Part shown: positions 24,608-33,582 of the stretch, in pieces | How positions within the stretch are numbered: the first letter of the stretch is position 1 | Layout of the letters: each line of letters starts with the position of its first letter | Origin: Bacillus manliponensis | Lineage (GTDB): Bacteria > Bacillota > Bacilli > Bacillales > Bacillaceae_G | NCBI RefSeq assembly: GCF_000712595.1 | Contig: NZ_JOTN01000006.1 | Span: 124,001 to 188,000 of the forward strand | DNA length: 64,000 bases | Direction of reading: 5' to 3' | The notes under the pieces: generated by a model | What the model was told of the DNA's origin: nothing | What the model saw: only the letters and a program-made list of their open reading frames with translations | The model's database searches: none | Program-made: the position numbers and the translations under genes

Positions 24608-24721
24608 TCAAAGATTAATTGCTTGCTGTTGGGATTTAAAAGTTCTTAATTTTGAAAGGGATCATTTAGTACAAAACATTCCAAATCATCCAAATGCTAT
24701 CCCTAACAATTACAGTTAAAT
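24608..24721 (+). other. short start-less open stretch, possible relic
   Basis: Between the M23 gene and the second Rrf2 gene one frame is open for ~38 codons and ends NHPNAIPNNYS. There is no start codon or ribosome site. It may be the tail of a lost gene or chance. Nothing else is evident in this interval apart from the Rrf2 promoter region. Confidence 0.2.
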
Positions 24722-24826
24722 GAAGATGTTGAATCATTGAGGGGAAGACACCAAATATTGACGAAATAAGTTAGTAACCATTATTATAGACATGTAAAGT
24801 CTTTAATTAGAGGTGACTGGATTCGC

Positions 24827-25228
24827 ATGAAATATTCAAAAGCTACAAATTATGCGCTTCATACCGTTCTTTTTCTTGCAGCAGCACCGCCAAATAAACG
24901 AGTTGGCGTACAGCAATTAGCAGAAATGCAAAAGGTCTCTCCAACATATTTATCAAAAATTTTAACGAAGTTAGCAAAAGAGGGGATCATTAACTCTTCT
25001 TCAGGTGTAAATGGTGGCTATTCGTTAAATCGTAAAGGAGAAGACATTTCATTTTTAGATATCATTCATGCAATAGAAGGAAAAGCTTCTTTATTTGACT
25101 GCTGTTTAAATGATAATCCAGCTTGTTTCATACAGCAAGCAATGTTGGCGGCAGAGAAAAAGATGGAAGATGAATTACGTAATCAAAAGATATCAGAGCT
25201 TGCTAAAAAAATAACAGTGGATTTTTAA
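24827..25228 (+). CDS. Rrf2-family regulator with a three-Cys cluster
   Basis: The 133-aa protein starts MKYSKATNYALHTVLFLA and has the Rrf2 winged helix (SPTYLSKILTKLAKEGII) and wing (SGVNGGYSL). It carries CC and C in FDCCLNDNPACFIQ, a spacing like the Fe-S or redox cysteines of NsrR/IscR-type members. AGAGGTGA precedes the ATG. A dyad AGAC-N7-GTCT (24796-24810) just upstream is an operator candidate. An FAD-oxidoreductase relic follows, the common partner of this subgroup, so it has probably lost its local target. Confidence 0.85.
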   Translation: MKYSKATNYALHTVLFLAAAPPNKRVGVQQLAEMQKVSPTYLSKILTKLAKEGIINSSSGVNGGYSLNRKGEDISFLDIIHAIEGKASLFDCCLNDNPACFIQQAMLAAEKKMEDELRNQKISELAKKITVDF

Positions 25229-25247
25229 TCCGCTGTTATTTTTTTAG
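25209..25247 (+). terminator. terminator after the second Rrf2 gene
   Basis: AATAACAGTGGAT and ATCCGCTGTTATT form a stem with one mismatch, followed by TTTTTTT. The stem includes the last codons of the gene. Confidence 0.85.
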
Positions 25248-25302
25248 TTAATTAGGGTCTTTAATATCTTTTATAATCGTTATAACATTACAAAAATCAT
25301 TT

Positions 25303-25424
25303 ATGGATGTATTATTGACTATAGAAAAATTCGATTGTGCAATTATAAGGGCAGGTCTTGCTGGGTAAGTGCAAGCTTAACATTAGGAAGAATACGCAAA
25401 AAGTTGTTGTTATTTCATTTTATA
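25303..25424 (+). pseudogene. N-terminal relic of an FAD-dependent oxidoreductase
   Basis: From ATG 25303 the frame reads IEKFDCAIIRAGLAG, then a stop; a two-base shift continues as SLTLGRIRKK. Together this is the dinucleotide-binding start (DCxIIGxGxAGxxASLTLGRxRKxV) of a thioredoxin-reductase-like protein, with GxGxxG damaged. The rest of the gene is absent. The remaining ~150 bases to the next gene hold only A/T-rich promoter sequence. Confidence 0.65.
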
Positions 25425-25577
25425 CAAAAGGAAATTGTTCATTTTTCACGAAAGTGTATGCTAATAGATTAATTCGTTAGTAGACATAGCTACGAAAAGG
25501 TATAAGAACAATCTTATATTATAATCCCTACTTATACTCATTAGAAAACTACTGCTAAAGTTAAGGAGAAATATTGT

Positions 25578-26525
25578 ATGGGAAAAAAAGTATTGTTTTT
25601 TGGAGATTTTGGAATTGATGATACGATAGCTCTTACGTATGCACATTTAACAAATGAGATTGATGTTATAGGAATTGTCGCAGATTATGGGAATGTACCT
25701 AAAACAGACGTTATTAGAAATGTTCGTTTTTTACTTAAAAGTGTAGGGAAAGAATATATAGAAGTTTTTGGTGGGGCAGAACATTCCATGACTGCAGAGG
25801 TTGAAACTTTTTATCCAGAAGTTCACGGTACATTCGGGATAGGACCCATTCAACCAGGGCTAGAGCCTAAAATGTTTGAGAATTTCTTTGAAGTTCTCAA
25901 ACTTATTAAACAGTACAAAAATGAAATTATTATCGTAAATACTGGAAGGTTAACTTCTCTTGCAACTTTATTTCTCCTTTATGGGGATGTCATGAAAAAT
26001 GTCCGTTCTTATTATATTATGGGAGGCGCTTTTCTATATCCAGGAAATGTTACTCCAATTGCCGAAGCTAACTTTTATGGTGATCCAGTAGCGGCTAATA
26101 TTATAATGAGATATGCAACAAACTTATCAATTTATCCTTTGAATGTTACACAGTCAGCTATCGTAACACCAGAAATGGTTAATTATATTCACTCTAAAGG
26201 AAAGACTAAGTTTTTAAAGCCTCTGTTAGACTATTACTATTATCAATTTTATCAAAAGAAAGTTCCTGGGATACAAGGTAGCCCGGTTCATGATGCGCTA
26301 ACTTTGATTGCTCTTAATCGTGAAGATATTTTTACGTACTATCAATCTTCTGTGATGGTCAATATATTTGATACTATAAGAGGACAAAGTATAGGAGATT
26401 TTAGGCCTACTTTGGAACCTGAAACGTTTGGTAATCGTCCTAAACATAGGATTGCAATAAATATGAATTACAAACAGTTTTTTAAGGAGTTTATGACTGT
26501 AATGACTGGTGAAACATTTTCATGA
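25578..26525 (+). CDS. inosine-uridine-type nucleoside hydrolase
   Basis: The 315-aa protein has the IUNH fold. The calcium-binding start is GDFGIDDTIAL, variant of DxDxGxDD with Gly-Asp-Phe-Gly, so the first Asp is shifted. NxxG appears in VNTGRLTSLA and the active-site EANFYGDP and VHDAL match the later metal/ribose ligands. It should cleave N-glycosidic bonds of ribonucleosides in the cytoplasm. AAGGAGA precedes the ATG. It is a single-gene unit. The altered first motif may indicate an unusual substrate. Confidence 0.8.
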   Translation: MGKKVLFFGDFGIDDTIALTYAHLTNEIDVIGIVADYGNVPKTDVIRNVRFLLKSVGKEYIEVFGGAEHSMTAEVETFYPEVHGTFGIGPIQPGLEPKMFENFFEVLKLIKQYKNEIIIVNTGRLTSLATLFLLYGDVMKNVRSYYIMGGAFLYPGNVTPIAEANFYGDPVAANIIMRYATNLSIYPLNVTQSAIVTPEMVNYIHSKGKTKFLKPLLDYYYYQFYQKKVPGIQGSPVHDALTLIALNREDIFTYYQSSVMVNIFDTIRGQSIGDFRPTLEPETFGNRPKHRIAINMNYKQFFKEFMTVMTGETFS

Positions 26526-26589
26526 AAAATTTAATGTAGGACTATGAAATCAAGAAGACATTTTATAATAAAGTAACCACAAAATATTA

Positions 26590-26627
26590 CAAAAAGGTGT
26601 TTTCTATATGTAAAAACACCTTTTTTG
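26590..26627. terminator. bidirectional terminator
   Basis: AAAAAGGTGTTTT and AAAACACCTTTTTT enclose an 8-base loop, between the convergent nucleoside hydrolase and MFS genes. Confidence 0.9.
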
Positions 26628-26628
26628 T

Positions 26629-27849
26629 TTATGATATCTTTTGAGTGTAGGTTTTTCTATTTTGTTCTAAAATATAAGTGAAAATCGTCTGTGAAATTCC
26701 TCCGATAATTAAAAATCCTGCACATATAAGAAATAAAACGGTACCACCATATTTTTGTAATATAATTGCACCAATGAATGGTCCACATGTTCTTGAAATA
26801 TCCCAGTGTAAACCATATATAGAAAAATAGCGCCCGCGCATATGACTTGGGGCAATGTTTCCAACAAAACGAAGTAAATGATTTAATGCGATACTTTCGC
26901 CAACTGTTAGGATAAGAAGTGTGAAAAATAATAGCCATAAGCTGTTTGAAAATCCATAACCGATTGCTGCGAGTGTAAAGCAACTATAAGACATTATCAT
27001 AATCTTAGGCATTGAGAAAGCTTCTGACCATTTTACAAGAGCAATTTGTAATGCAATTTGCATGACTGCTTTACATGTAGCAAGAAAAGCAAGAACAAAT
27101 AAGAAGTTCGAGAAAAGATCTTCAGCGAATATCCGATAGTTTGTCTCTGTTTGCGCATAGAAAAAACTAATTGGCAGTGTACATAACATTAGTAGAAATA
27201 TAGCATGATGATTCAAGAAAAAGCTTTTCCATGTTATCTTTTCTAGTTTTTCTTTGCTGCTTTCTATTATTGGAGCAGTTTCAGGTAATTGTGTCCATAC
27301 AAGAATTGCGTATGAAAAGAGAGTAACAGATTGTAGTAAAAACAAAAACATTGGATACGTTTCATATAAAAAAGCTCCGAGTAAAGGACCGATAACTGCA
27401 CCAATTGCGGTGATTGTTCCAAGAAGTGCAAATATTTCAGCGCGTTTTTCTTCTTTTGTAAGGTCAGTAATTTGAGCACGTTGCGCCGGAATATATAGTG
27501 ATCGACCAATGCCATTTATTATATAGAGCATCGCAAATAACAATGCTGATTCAAAAAATGCAAATCCTCCAATTGCAATAGCTTGTAGTATTAATCCAAT
27601 TACCATCAGTTTTTTTCTTCCATATCGATCTGTTACCCCGCCTGCAATCAATGTGAAAATAATATCAGTAAGTGGCTGCAAACCAAAAAGTAACATTGTG
27701 AGAGTAATGTTCCCATCTAATGTTTTGTTAATGTGTACAATAAAGATAACAGTTAACATAGAGGTTGTAATACTCGTTAATAATTCACCAATCATTCGAA
27801 TCCAAATCGGTTTACTATAATGCTTTATGAAATATGTCATACCATACAT
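26629..27849 (-). CDS. MFS transporter, drug/sugar-efflux type
   Basis: This 406-aa, 12-helix carrier has the MFS loop motif GGVTDRYGRKKLM and PAQRAQITDLTKEEKRAEIF after helix 4. AAGGAG precedes the ATG at good spacing. It is divergent from an SgrR-family regulator, a conserved pairing in Bacillus, so the regulator probably controls it. The substrate is unknown. Confidence 0.9.
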   Translation of the reverse strand: MYGMTYFIKHYSKPIWIRMIGELLTSITTSMLTVIFIVHINKTLDGNITLTMLLFGLQPLTDIIFTLIAGGVTDRYGRKKLMVIGLILQAIAIGGFAFFESALLFAMLYIINGIGRSLYIPAQRAQITDLTKEEKRAEIFALLGTITAIGAVIGPLLGAFLYETYPMFLFLLQSVTLFSYAILVWTQLPETAPIIESSKEKLEKITWKSFFLNHHAIFLLMLCTLPISFFYAQTETNYRIFAEDLFSNFLFVLAFLATCKAVMQIALQIALVKWSEAFSMPKIMIMSYSCFTLAAIGYGFSNSLWLLFFTLLILTVGESIALNHLLRFVGNIAPSHMRGRYFSIYGLHWDISRTCGPFIGAIILQKYGGTVLFLICAGFLIIGGISQTIFTYILEQNRKTYTQKIS

Positions 27850-27944
27850 CTCCTTCCTATATTTGAAGTTTAAGATGGAAGCATATTTCTAAAAAGGGTA
27901 GAATGAAAGAAGGGGATTTTTCACCTTTTAAAGGGGGAAGAAAG

Positions 27945-29675
27945 ATGGTCATTTTGGAGCAGTACATACAGTTATGGATTAAGTATATGAATAATGAGCG
28001 AACAGATAAAAAATTGGAAATATCGATACAAAACATAAGTGAAACATTATTTTGTACAACTCGAAATAGTAAATTCATTATAAAAAAGTTAGAAGAGCTA
28101 GAGTGGATTTGTTGGAAACCGGGCCGTGGAAGAGGTAATCGCTCTAATATTGTATTTTTGAAACACCCGGATATAATTATTTTAGAAATGGGGAAGGAGA
28201 TTACGAAAAAAGGGGATATAAATGGTGGAAGAACATTTGTAAAGCAGTACAACTCGTACTTTCCGTATCTATCTCATCAATTTGACAGTTGGATAGACAC
28301 ACTTTTTGGTCATCAAGTTGAAGTAACAAAACAAGGTCGACAAGATATATTACGGTTGCAAACGAATATAAAATGTATTTCAAATTTTGATCCTACACTT
28401 GTTTCGTTAAGATCTGAATGTCATATTGCCAAACATATATATGATACGCTTGTTTATTTTAATATTTATACAGGTGTGATAGAGCCTAGACTTGCGTTTC
28501 ATTGGGAATATGATGATAAGAGAATAGTATGGACTTTTTATTTAAGAAAAGGTGTCACTTTTCATAACGGGACTATATTTACAGCAAAAGATGTTATGTA
28601 TACATTTGAAAGATTTTTAAATAAAAGAGATAACCCATACATATGGATGTTGGAACATATAAAAGAAATACGAGAGCTTAATGAATATACTGTAGAAATA
28701 CATTTACATAAAGAAAACGTGCTCTTTTTGCAAATTTTAAGTACTGAACAATGTTCCATCATCAAGAAAGATAACAGGCAAAACTTAATTGGAACAGGGC
28801 CTTTTATCATACAGACACATAATGAAAAGAAGCTTATATTAGAAGCACACCATTCGTACTTTCGGGAGCGTCCATTTCTAGATTGTATTGAGTTTTGGAA
28901 AGAAGCCGAACAAAAAGAGGAATATGATATTTCTTCAGCAGCACAGTATAGAAATGAACAGCATTATCAAAATCTGTCTGAAGTCGAAAGAAATGTAACG
29001 TATGTAACTTTAAATGTAAATAAAGTAAGCCCAATGCAAGATAAAACATTTCGAAAAGCACTACATCAAATTATCCATACAAATAAACTGATTGAAGATT
29101 TAGCAGGTAATCGAGATGAAATTGCAAATGAATTTTTACTAGGAAAGAAGTATAAAGCAAAAAAAGAAGATATTCATGAATTAATAAAAAACAGTGTCTA
29201 TAACGGAGAAACATTATTATTATATACTTTTATGGATAAAGATCATGTTGAAGATGGGGGATGGATTCAGCAGGAATGTAAAAAGTATGGTATCTCTATT
29301 GAGCTTCATTTTTTGGATGCAAAGGAGTTATTGCAGGAGAAAACAATACAAGAAGCCGACATCATTCATGACAGCGCAACGATTAGTGAACAAACTGAGA
29401 TAAGCTTTCTTTTTTTATTTTTAGCAAAGAATAGCTTTATACATCAACATAGTTCAATTCTTTTTCAAGAACAACTCTCTAGTTTCTTTACGGTACAGAG
29501 TAGGGAAAAACGTCTTACAATATTAGGTGGAATAGAAAGCAAATTACTCGAACATATACATGTTATTCCTTTATATCGTAATAAACAGGAAGTTATTACA
29601 CATGAAAAAGTACAAAATGCAGTAATTAATTCTCAAGGTTGGATTGATTTTTATAATATTTGGTTTAAATCATGA
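27945..29675 (+). CDS. SgrR-family transcriptional regulator
   Basis: The 576-aa protein has an N-terminal winged helix (residues 1-95; NSKFIIKKLEELEWICWKPG) and an oligopeptide/SgrR-type solute-binding domain (from about 130: TFHNGTIFTAKDVMYTFERF). No signal peptide is present, fitting a cytoplasmic regulator that senses a sugar or peptide with its binding domain. The ATG at 27945 has AAGGGGGAAG upstream; an in-frame ATG at 27903 lacks a site. It is divergent from the MFS gene. Confidence 0.9.
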   Translation: MVILEQYIQLWIKYMNNERTDKKLEISIQNISETLFCTTRNSKFIIKKLEELEWICWKPGRGRGNRSNIVFLKHPDIIILEMGKEITKKGDINGGRTFVKQYNSYFPYLSHQFDSWIDTLFGHQVEVTKQGRQDILRLQTNIKCISNFDPTLVSLRSECHIAKHIYDTLVYFNIYTGVIEPRLAFHWEYDDKRIVWTFYLRKGVTFHNGTIFTAKDVMYTFERFLNKRDNPYIWMLEHIKEIRELNEYTVEIHLHKENVLFLQILSTEQCSIIKKDNRQNLIGTGPFIIQTHNEKKLILEAHHSYFRERPFLDCIEFWKEAEQKEEYDISSAAQYRNEQHYQNLSEVERNVTYVTLNVNKVSPMQDKTFRKALHQIIHTNKLIEDLAGNRDEIANEFLLGKKYKAKKEDIHELIKNSVYNGETLLLYTFMDKDHVEDGGWIQQECKKYGISIELHFLDAKELLQEKTIQEADIIHDSATISEQTEISFLFLFLAKNSFIHQHSSILFQEQLSSFFTVQSREKRLTILGGIESKLLEHIHVIPLYRNKQEVITHEKVQNAVINSQGWIDFYNIWFKS

Positions 29676-29739
29676 GTTTTCACATATCAACATCCATAAT
29701 TTTGTATAATGTATGTAATTATATTCGGGGGGAGATATT

Positions 29740-30000
29740 TTGGAAATGAATAAACATATAGTTCATTTTTCTTTATTCATATCTTTTGGAATTGCAGTTT
29801 TGTTCTTAATCACGTATTTTAAAACGGGAAATTTTTTTTTGATGATTGGTGCACTTTTTTCATGTCTTATAGTGTGTAGTTTAGGGTTCATGAAAAAGAA
29901 AAGTACATTAGGGAAGGCTATTATATTTGTTTCTATTTTATCTTTAGTGTTATTTGTATTATATTTTGTAGGAATGTCGCTCTTTTGGAATACACCATAA
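29740..30000 (+). CDS. small three-helix membrane protein
   Basis: The 86-aa protein has three hydrophobic segments (about residues 8-25, 33-48 and 60-80). GGGGGGAG lies 5 bases before a TTG at 29740 and 11 before an ATG at 29746; either may be the start. I do not recognise a family. A terminator follows at 30010. Confidence 0.65.
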   Translation: MEMNKHIVHFSLFISFGIAVLFLITYFKTGNFFLMIGALFSCLIVCSLGFMKKKSTLGKAIIFVSILSLVLFVLYFVGMSLFWNTP

Positions 30001-30009
30001 TATCTTTAA

Positions 30010-30048
30010 CAAAGATGGTTCATATATGTAGACCATCTTTCTTGTTTT
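30010..30048 (+). terminator. terminator
   Basis: AAAGATGGT and ACCATCTTT enclose a 12-base loop, followed by a T-rich tail. Confidence 0.8.
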
Positions 30049-30112
30049 TAAAAAGGATTTGAAGTTTTGAGTATAGAAGTTTTAAGAGATAGGATACCAA
30101 TGAAACAAAAAG

Positions 30113-30141
30113 AAAGCCCCAAGATTTCATTCTTGGGACTT
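30113..30141 (-). terminator. terminator of the 106-aa gene
   Basis: The stem CCCAAGA/TCTTGGG, with a T-rich tail on the minus strand, lies just beyond the stop at 30159. Confidence 0.75.
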
Positions 30142-30158
30142 CATCTTACCGGAAATTA

Positions 30159-30479
30159 TTATCCTTCAATAACTTCGTACTCTTCGTCAGCTAATAGTAA
30201 AATTTGAAGTTTCTTGCCCTTGTTATGTACTTCAATCATGTCATAAACGCCTAAGTTTCTTACTTTACTTTGAGATGCGTTTACCATTCCTTCGACAGAG
30301 TCGATTAAAATGTCTTCTTCAACGTAAGAATCTGGTAAGGGCATATCTTCAGTTTCTAATACACATGCATATAGATTTTCTAAATCAGTAGCTGTTGGGT
30401 TTTGTTCTTCCACATCAATCAGATTTTTTACTGCATCGATATTTTCTTCTTTTGGTTGGTATACTTTAATTTTAGCCAT
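30159..30479 (-). CDS. uncharacterised acidic protein
   Basis: The 106-aa soluble protein starts MAKIKVYQPKEENIDAVKNL, is acidic through the middle, and ends in a beta-rich stretch (KGKKLQILLLADEEYEVIEG). GGAGAA precedes the ATG. It is transcribed alone. No family is recognised. Confidence 0.75.
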   Translation of the reverse strand: MAKIKVYQPKEENIDAVKNLIDVEEQNPTATDLENLYACVLETEDMPLPDSYVEEDILIDSVEGMVNASQSKVRNLGVYDMIEVHNKGKKLQILLLADEEYEVIEG

Positions 30480-30633
30480 AGTTTATTCTCCTTTATTACG
30501 TGATCGTAGAGGCTACAATTTATTATAACGCTTTTTGGACAAAACATGAAATTGTAATTACAATTTTTTAGTTGTTATTGTAAAAGCTTGAATATACTTA
30601 TAAAAAATATTGTATAGAAATGAGGTTAAAATA

Positions 30634-31494
30634 ATGAGTATTCAAATTATTACAGATAGTGCCGCAGACTTACCAAAAGAGTTGGTGCAAATGTATGATA
30701 TAGAGGTTATTCCAATTAGAGTATATGATGAAGAAGAGACGGAATATTTAGACGGTGTAACATTACAAGCTGAACAGTTACTTAGAAATATGAAAGAGGG
30801 AAGACGATACAAAACGTCACTACCGCCATTACAATTAATGGAAAATACTTTTGTGAAGTATGCAAAAGAAGAAGTTTCATGTATTTATTTAGCTGTCTCT
30901 GCAGAACTTTCCGGTACCTATCAGTCCTCTGTACTTGTTCAAAGTGAAGTAAGAGAAACATACCCTCAGTTCGATATAGAAATTATTGATACAAAATGTG
31001 CTTCACTTGGGCAAGGTATTCTCGTATTAGAAGCAGCAAAGATGGCAAAGGAAGGTAAAACAAAACAAGAGATTATGGAACGTGTTACTTTTTTAAGTAA
31101 TCATATGGAACATATTTTCACAGTTGCCGATTTACAATATCTTGTTCGAGGCGGACGTTTAAGTAAAACAGCAGGGTTTGTTGGTGGACTTTTGAATATA
31201 AAGCCATTGTTACATGTGAAAGATGGAAAAGTTTCACCATTTGAAAAAGTACGTGGTGAAAAGAAATTATTAAACCGCCTTATACAAATTATCGGTGAAC
31301 GAGGAGACAATTTAAGAAATCAAGTAATTGGTGTTGGTCACGGTGATGATTTAGAAAATGCAAAAAAATTAAAAGAGGCGCTTACTGAAGCATATGGATG
31401 TGAAGTGTTTCTTGTTCATACAATTGGAGCGGCAGTTGGTGCACACGTTGGACCTGGTGTGTTAGGCGTGTTTTTTGCAAATAAAACAGAGTAA
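30634..31494 (+). CDS. DegV-family fatty-acid-binding protein
   Basis: The 286-aa protein begins with the DegV hallmark IQIITDSAADLPKELV. It has the fatty-acid head-group segment SAELSGTYQSS and the domain-2 motif LQYLVRGGRLSKTAGFVGGLLNIKPLL. Members such as FakB deliver fatty acids to the kinase FakA for phosphorylation. The ATG has GAGGTT at good spacing; an ATG at 30610 lacks a site. A terminator overlaps the end. Confidence 0.92.
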   Translation: MSIQIITDSAADLPKELVQMYDIEVIPIRVYDEEETEYLDGVTLQAEQLLRNMKEGRRYKTSLPPLQLMENTFVKYAKEEVSCIYLAVSAELSGTYQSSVLVQSEVRETYPQFDIEIIDTKCASLGQGILVLEAAKMAKEGKTKQEIMERVTFLSNHMEHIFTVADLQYLVRGGRLSKTAGFVGGLLNIKPLLHVKDGKVSPFEKVRGEKKLLNRLIQIIGERGDNLRNQVIGVGHGDDLENAKKLKEALTEAYGCEVFLVHTIGAAVGAHVGPGVLGVFFANKTE

Positions 31495-31526
31495 GGTTTG
31501 ATCGAATCATGATCAAACCTTTACCG
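31493..31526 (+). terminator. terminator after degV
   Basis: AAGGTTTGATC and GATCAAACCTT enclose a 7-base loop, with T residues following. The stem begins at the degV stop. Confidence 0.75.
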
Positions 31527-31937
31527 ATTTACGTGTAACTTTTTCAGTAATTCTTTAGGATTGTTTTTTACATAATAAAAGTGAGGGGTATTTTCATCAT
31601 CATATATCATGATATATGGCGGTTCATGTTTCGGTAACAAAATCATCACCTCATCTATGTGTGTATAGATCCAGCGATTTTGTATAGGGATTTGAGAAGA
31701 GAGGGGAACTTTTATCATAAATCCATCTTTTGGAATCGCGTTAACATTTTTAAATACACCTGTAATTGACTTAGCATATAAAATAGCGGCCTCTTCAATG
31801 TGAGGTTGTAAGGAGTATTTTGCAATTACGGCTTGTTTTGTACAGTCAAACACTTCAACTTGTTTATTCGTTTTCGCTATTCCGATTGTTGATAAACTAC
31901 AAATACATAAGGTAATCAATAATATTTTTTTCAACAT
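31521..31937 (-). CDS. secreted protein of unknown function
   Basis: The 138-aa protein has a signal peptide (MLKKILLITLCICSLSTIGI, cut near AKT). The mature part of ~115 residues has one Cys (FDCTKQ) and a beta-rich end. The frame is open upstream to 31994, but that part is not signal-like; the start at 31937 is chosen because it begins the signal peptide, although its ribosome site is weak. No family is recognised. Confidence 0.65.
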   Translation of the reverse strand: MLKKILLITLCICSLSTIGIAKTNKQVEVFDCTKQAVIAKYSLQPHIEEAAILYAKSITGVFKNVNAIPKDGFMIKVPLSSQIPIQNRWIYTHIDEVMILLPKHEPPYIMIYDDENTPHFYYVKNNPKELLKKLHVNR

Positions 31938-32064
31938 GAGGTAACACCGCCCGATCCCTATACTGTCTTTGCAACTAGTTATATGTATTTGCACATAGAA
32001 TATACGAAATAGATAGGATTTGGATGATTTTGTTTTATCGATTTATATTGTGTCACTCCAATAT

Positions 32065-32104
32065 AAAAAAACTTACTCAACATATGTAACGAGTAAGTTT
32101 TTTA
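32065..32104 (-). terminator. terminator of the MBL-fold gene
   Basis: AAAAAACTTACTC and GAGTAAGTTTTTT enclose a 12-base loop. Confidence 0.85.
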
Positions 32105-32112
32105 TTAAGATT

Positions 32113-33084
32113 TTATTGTTCATTCCACCATGTTGTCTGTGGAATATTGGTTGAGCCAATTATAATTGTTTCTCCTAAACGCGGAGTAGCGATAGATACG
32201 CCGTGTTTTTTAGCTTCTGATGTAACACGATGAATTGGATCACTCCATTCATGTAAGGAAAGTGTAAAAGTACCCCAATGTATAGGAACAAGTATGTTAC
32301 CTTTTACATCAATGTGTGCTTGTACAGTTTCTTCTGGAATCATATGAATTGAAGACCATCTATCATTATACTGTCCACATTCCATAAATGTTAAATCGAA
32401 GGGACCATACTTTTCCCCAATTTCTTTAAAATGAGGAGCATAACCACTATCTCCGCTGAAATAAACTTTTGTATTTTTTCCTAATACAACCCATGAACAC
32501 CAAAGAGAGCAATCACGATCGAATAAACCTCTTCCTGAAAAGTGTCTTGCAGGCGTGCAAGCAATTGTAAGTCCATTCCATTCGAATTCATCCCACCAGC
32601 TATATTCGCTAATTTTTTCAGGTGCAACGCCCCACTTTAAAAGATAACGTTTCACACCTTTTGGTACAAAGAAATATTTTGTACGATCTTTTAATTTTAA
32701 AATACTTGAATAATCTAGATGATCATAATGGTTATGTGAAATGAAAATTGCATCAATTTCTTGTAACGCTTCATGTTCCATTGAGAATGGTCCACTATAA
32801 CGTTTGCTTGTAAATATAGGGAAAGGGGAAGAGCTAGGTCCAAACATTGGATCAAATAGTACTTTTTTCCCCTCGATTTCTAATAGTACAGCGGAATGTC
32901 CAAACCATATTGCTTTTGAAGACTGTTTATTATCATGCACCTTTGTGGTAGATGGCATAAATGGAATATGAGATTTTGGACGTAAGTCATTTTTTATTTT
33001 CATATAATCTCTCACAAGAGTTAGCACTGAATTTACGCTAAAGTCATTATTAGTTGGAATTTCATTTTTATATCTTTTGCTCAT
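32113..33084 (-). CDS. metallo-beta-lactamase-fold hydrolase (NAPE-PLD/UlaG-like)
   Basis: The 323-aa protein has the MBL metal motif SHNHYDHLD, a later FSGDSGY, and a C-terminal HWGTF, typical of NAPE-phospholipase D-like and UlaG-like hydrolases. It should hydrolyse a phosphodiester or lactone; there is no signal peptide. The ATG at 33084 follows AAGGAG at good spacing; an in-frame start at 33105 overlaps that site. It is a single-gene unit. Confidence 0.88.
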   Translation of the reverse strand: MSKRYKNEIPTNNDFSVNSVLTLVRDYMKIKNDLRPKSHIPFMPSTTKVHDNKQSSKAIWFGHSAVLLEIEGKKVLFDPMFGPSSSPFPIFTSKRYSGPFSMEHEALQEIDAIFISHNHYDHLDYSSILKLKDRTKYFFVPKGVKRYLLKWGVAPEKISEYSWWDEFEWNGLTIACTPARHFSGRGLFDRDCSLWCSWVVLGKNTKVYFSGDSGYAPHFKEIGEKYGPFDLTFMECGQYNDRWSSIHMIPEETVQAHIDVKGNILVPIHWGTFTLSLHEWSDPIHRVTSEAKKHGVSIATPRLGETIIIGSTNIPQTTWWNEQ

Positions 33085-33297
33085 TGTAACTCCTTTTTGT
33101 ATCATTCAATTTTGTATGCACTATCATAGTGTATCCTATAATGTGCTTTTTTTCATGTATTAAGACTTTATCATTCAGCAATAAAAAGATATAACAGTTT
33201 TAAATATATATTGATGAAATTCATTATTTATTATATAATTTCAATACAATAAATATAGCTATTTTATGAATTTAAAAATATATGAAAAGGTATTGTT

Positions 33298-33531
33298 ATG
33301 AAAAACATAGATTATATTCTTGAAAGTGACGAAGCATTAAAACCTTCTGAACGACTGATTTTATTATTACTAGAAAAGCATTACGTATTGTATACAAATG
33401 ATTTACTTGCATTATCGAATTTGTCATATAAAACATTAAATGATGCGTTAGTAAATTTAGTCGCAAAGCAATATATTCGAAAAGATAGAGGGGAAGGAAG
33501 AAATCAAAACCGTTATTCTCTAGCTTCATAA
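33298..33531 (+). CDS. small winged-helix DNA-binding protein
   Basis: The 77-aa protein is one helix-turn-helix domain. ALKPSERLILLLLEKHYVL is the first helix, SNLSYKTLNDALVNLVAKQY the recognition pair, and RKDRGEGRNQNRYSL the wing. AAAGG precedes the ATG. It is convergent to the tyrosine recombinase and may regulate it; that is inference. The ~210 A/T-rich bases upstream contain no gene. Confidence 0.75.
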   Translation: MKNIDYILESDEALKPSERLILLLLEKHYVLYTNDLLALSNLSYKTLNDALVNLVAKQYIRKDRGEGRNQNRYSLAS

Positions 33532-33547
33532 TAAAATTATTGTAAAC

Positions 33548-33580
33548 GAAAGAGAGCAACCTATGTGGTTGCTCTCTTTC
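33548..33580. terminator. bidirectional terminator
   Basis: AAAGAGAGCAACC and GGTTGCTCTCTTT enclose 5 bases, between the convergent winged-helix and recombinase genes. Confidence 0.9.
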
Positions 33581-33582
33581 TA

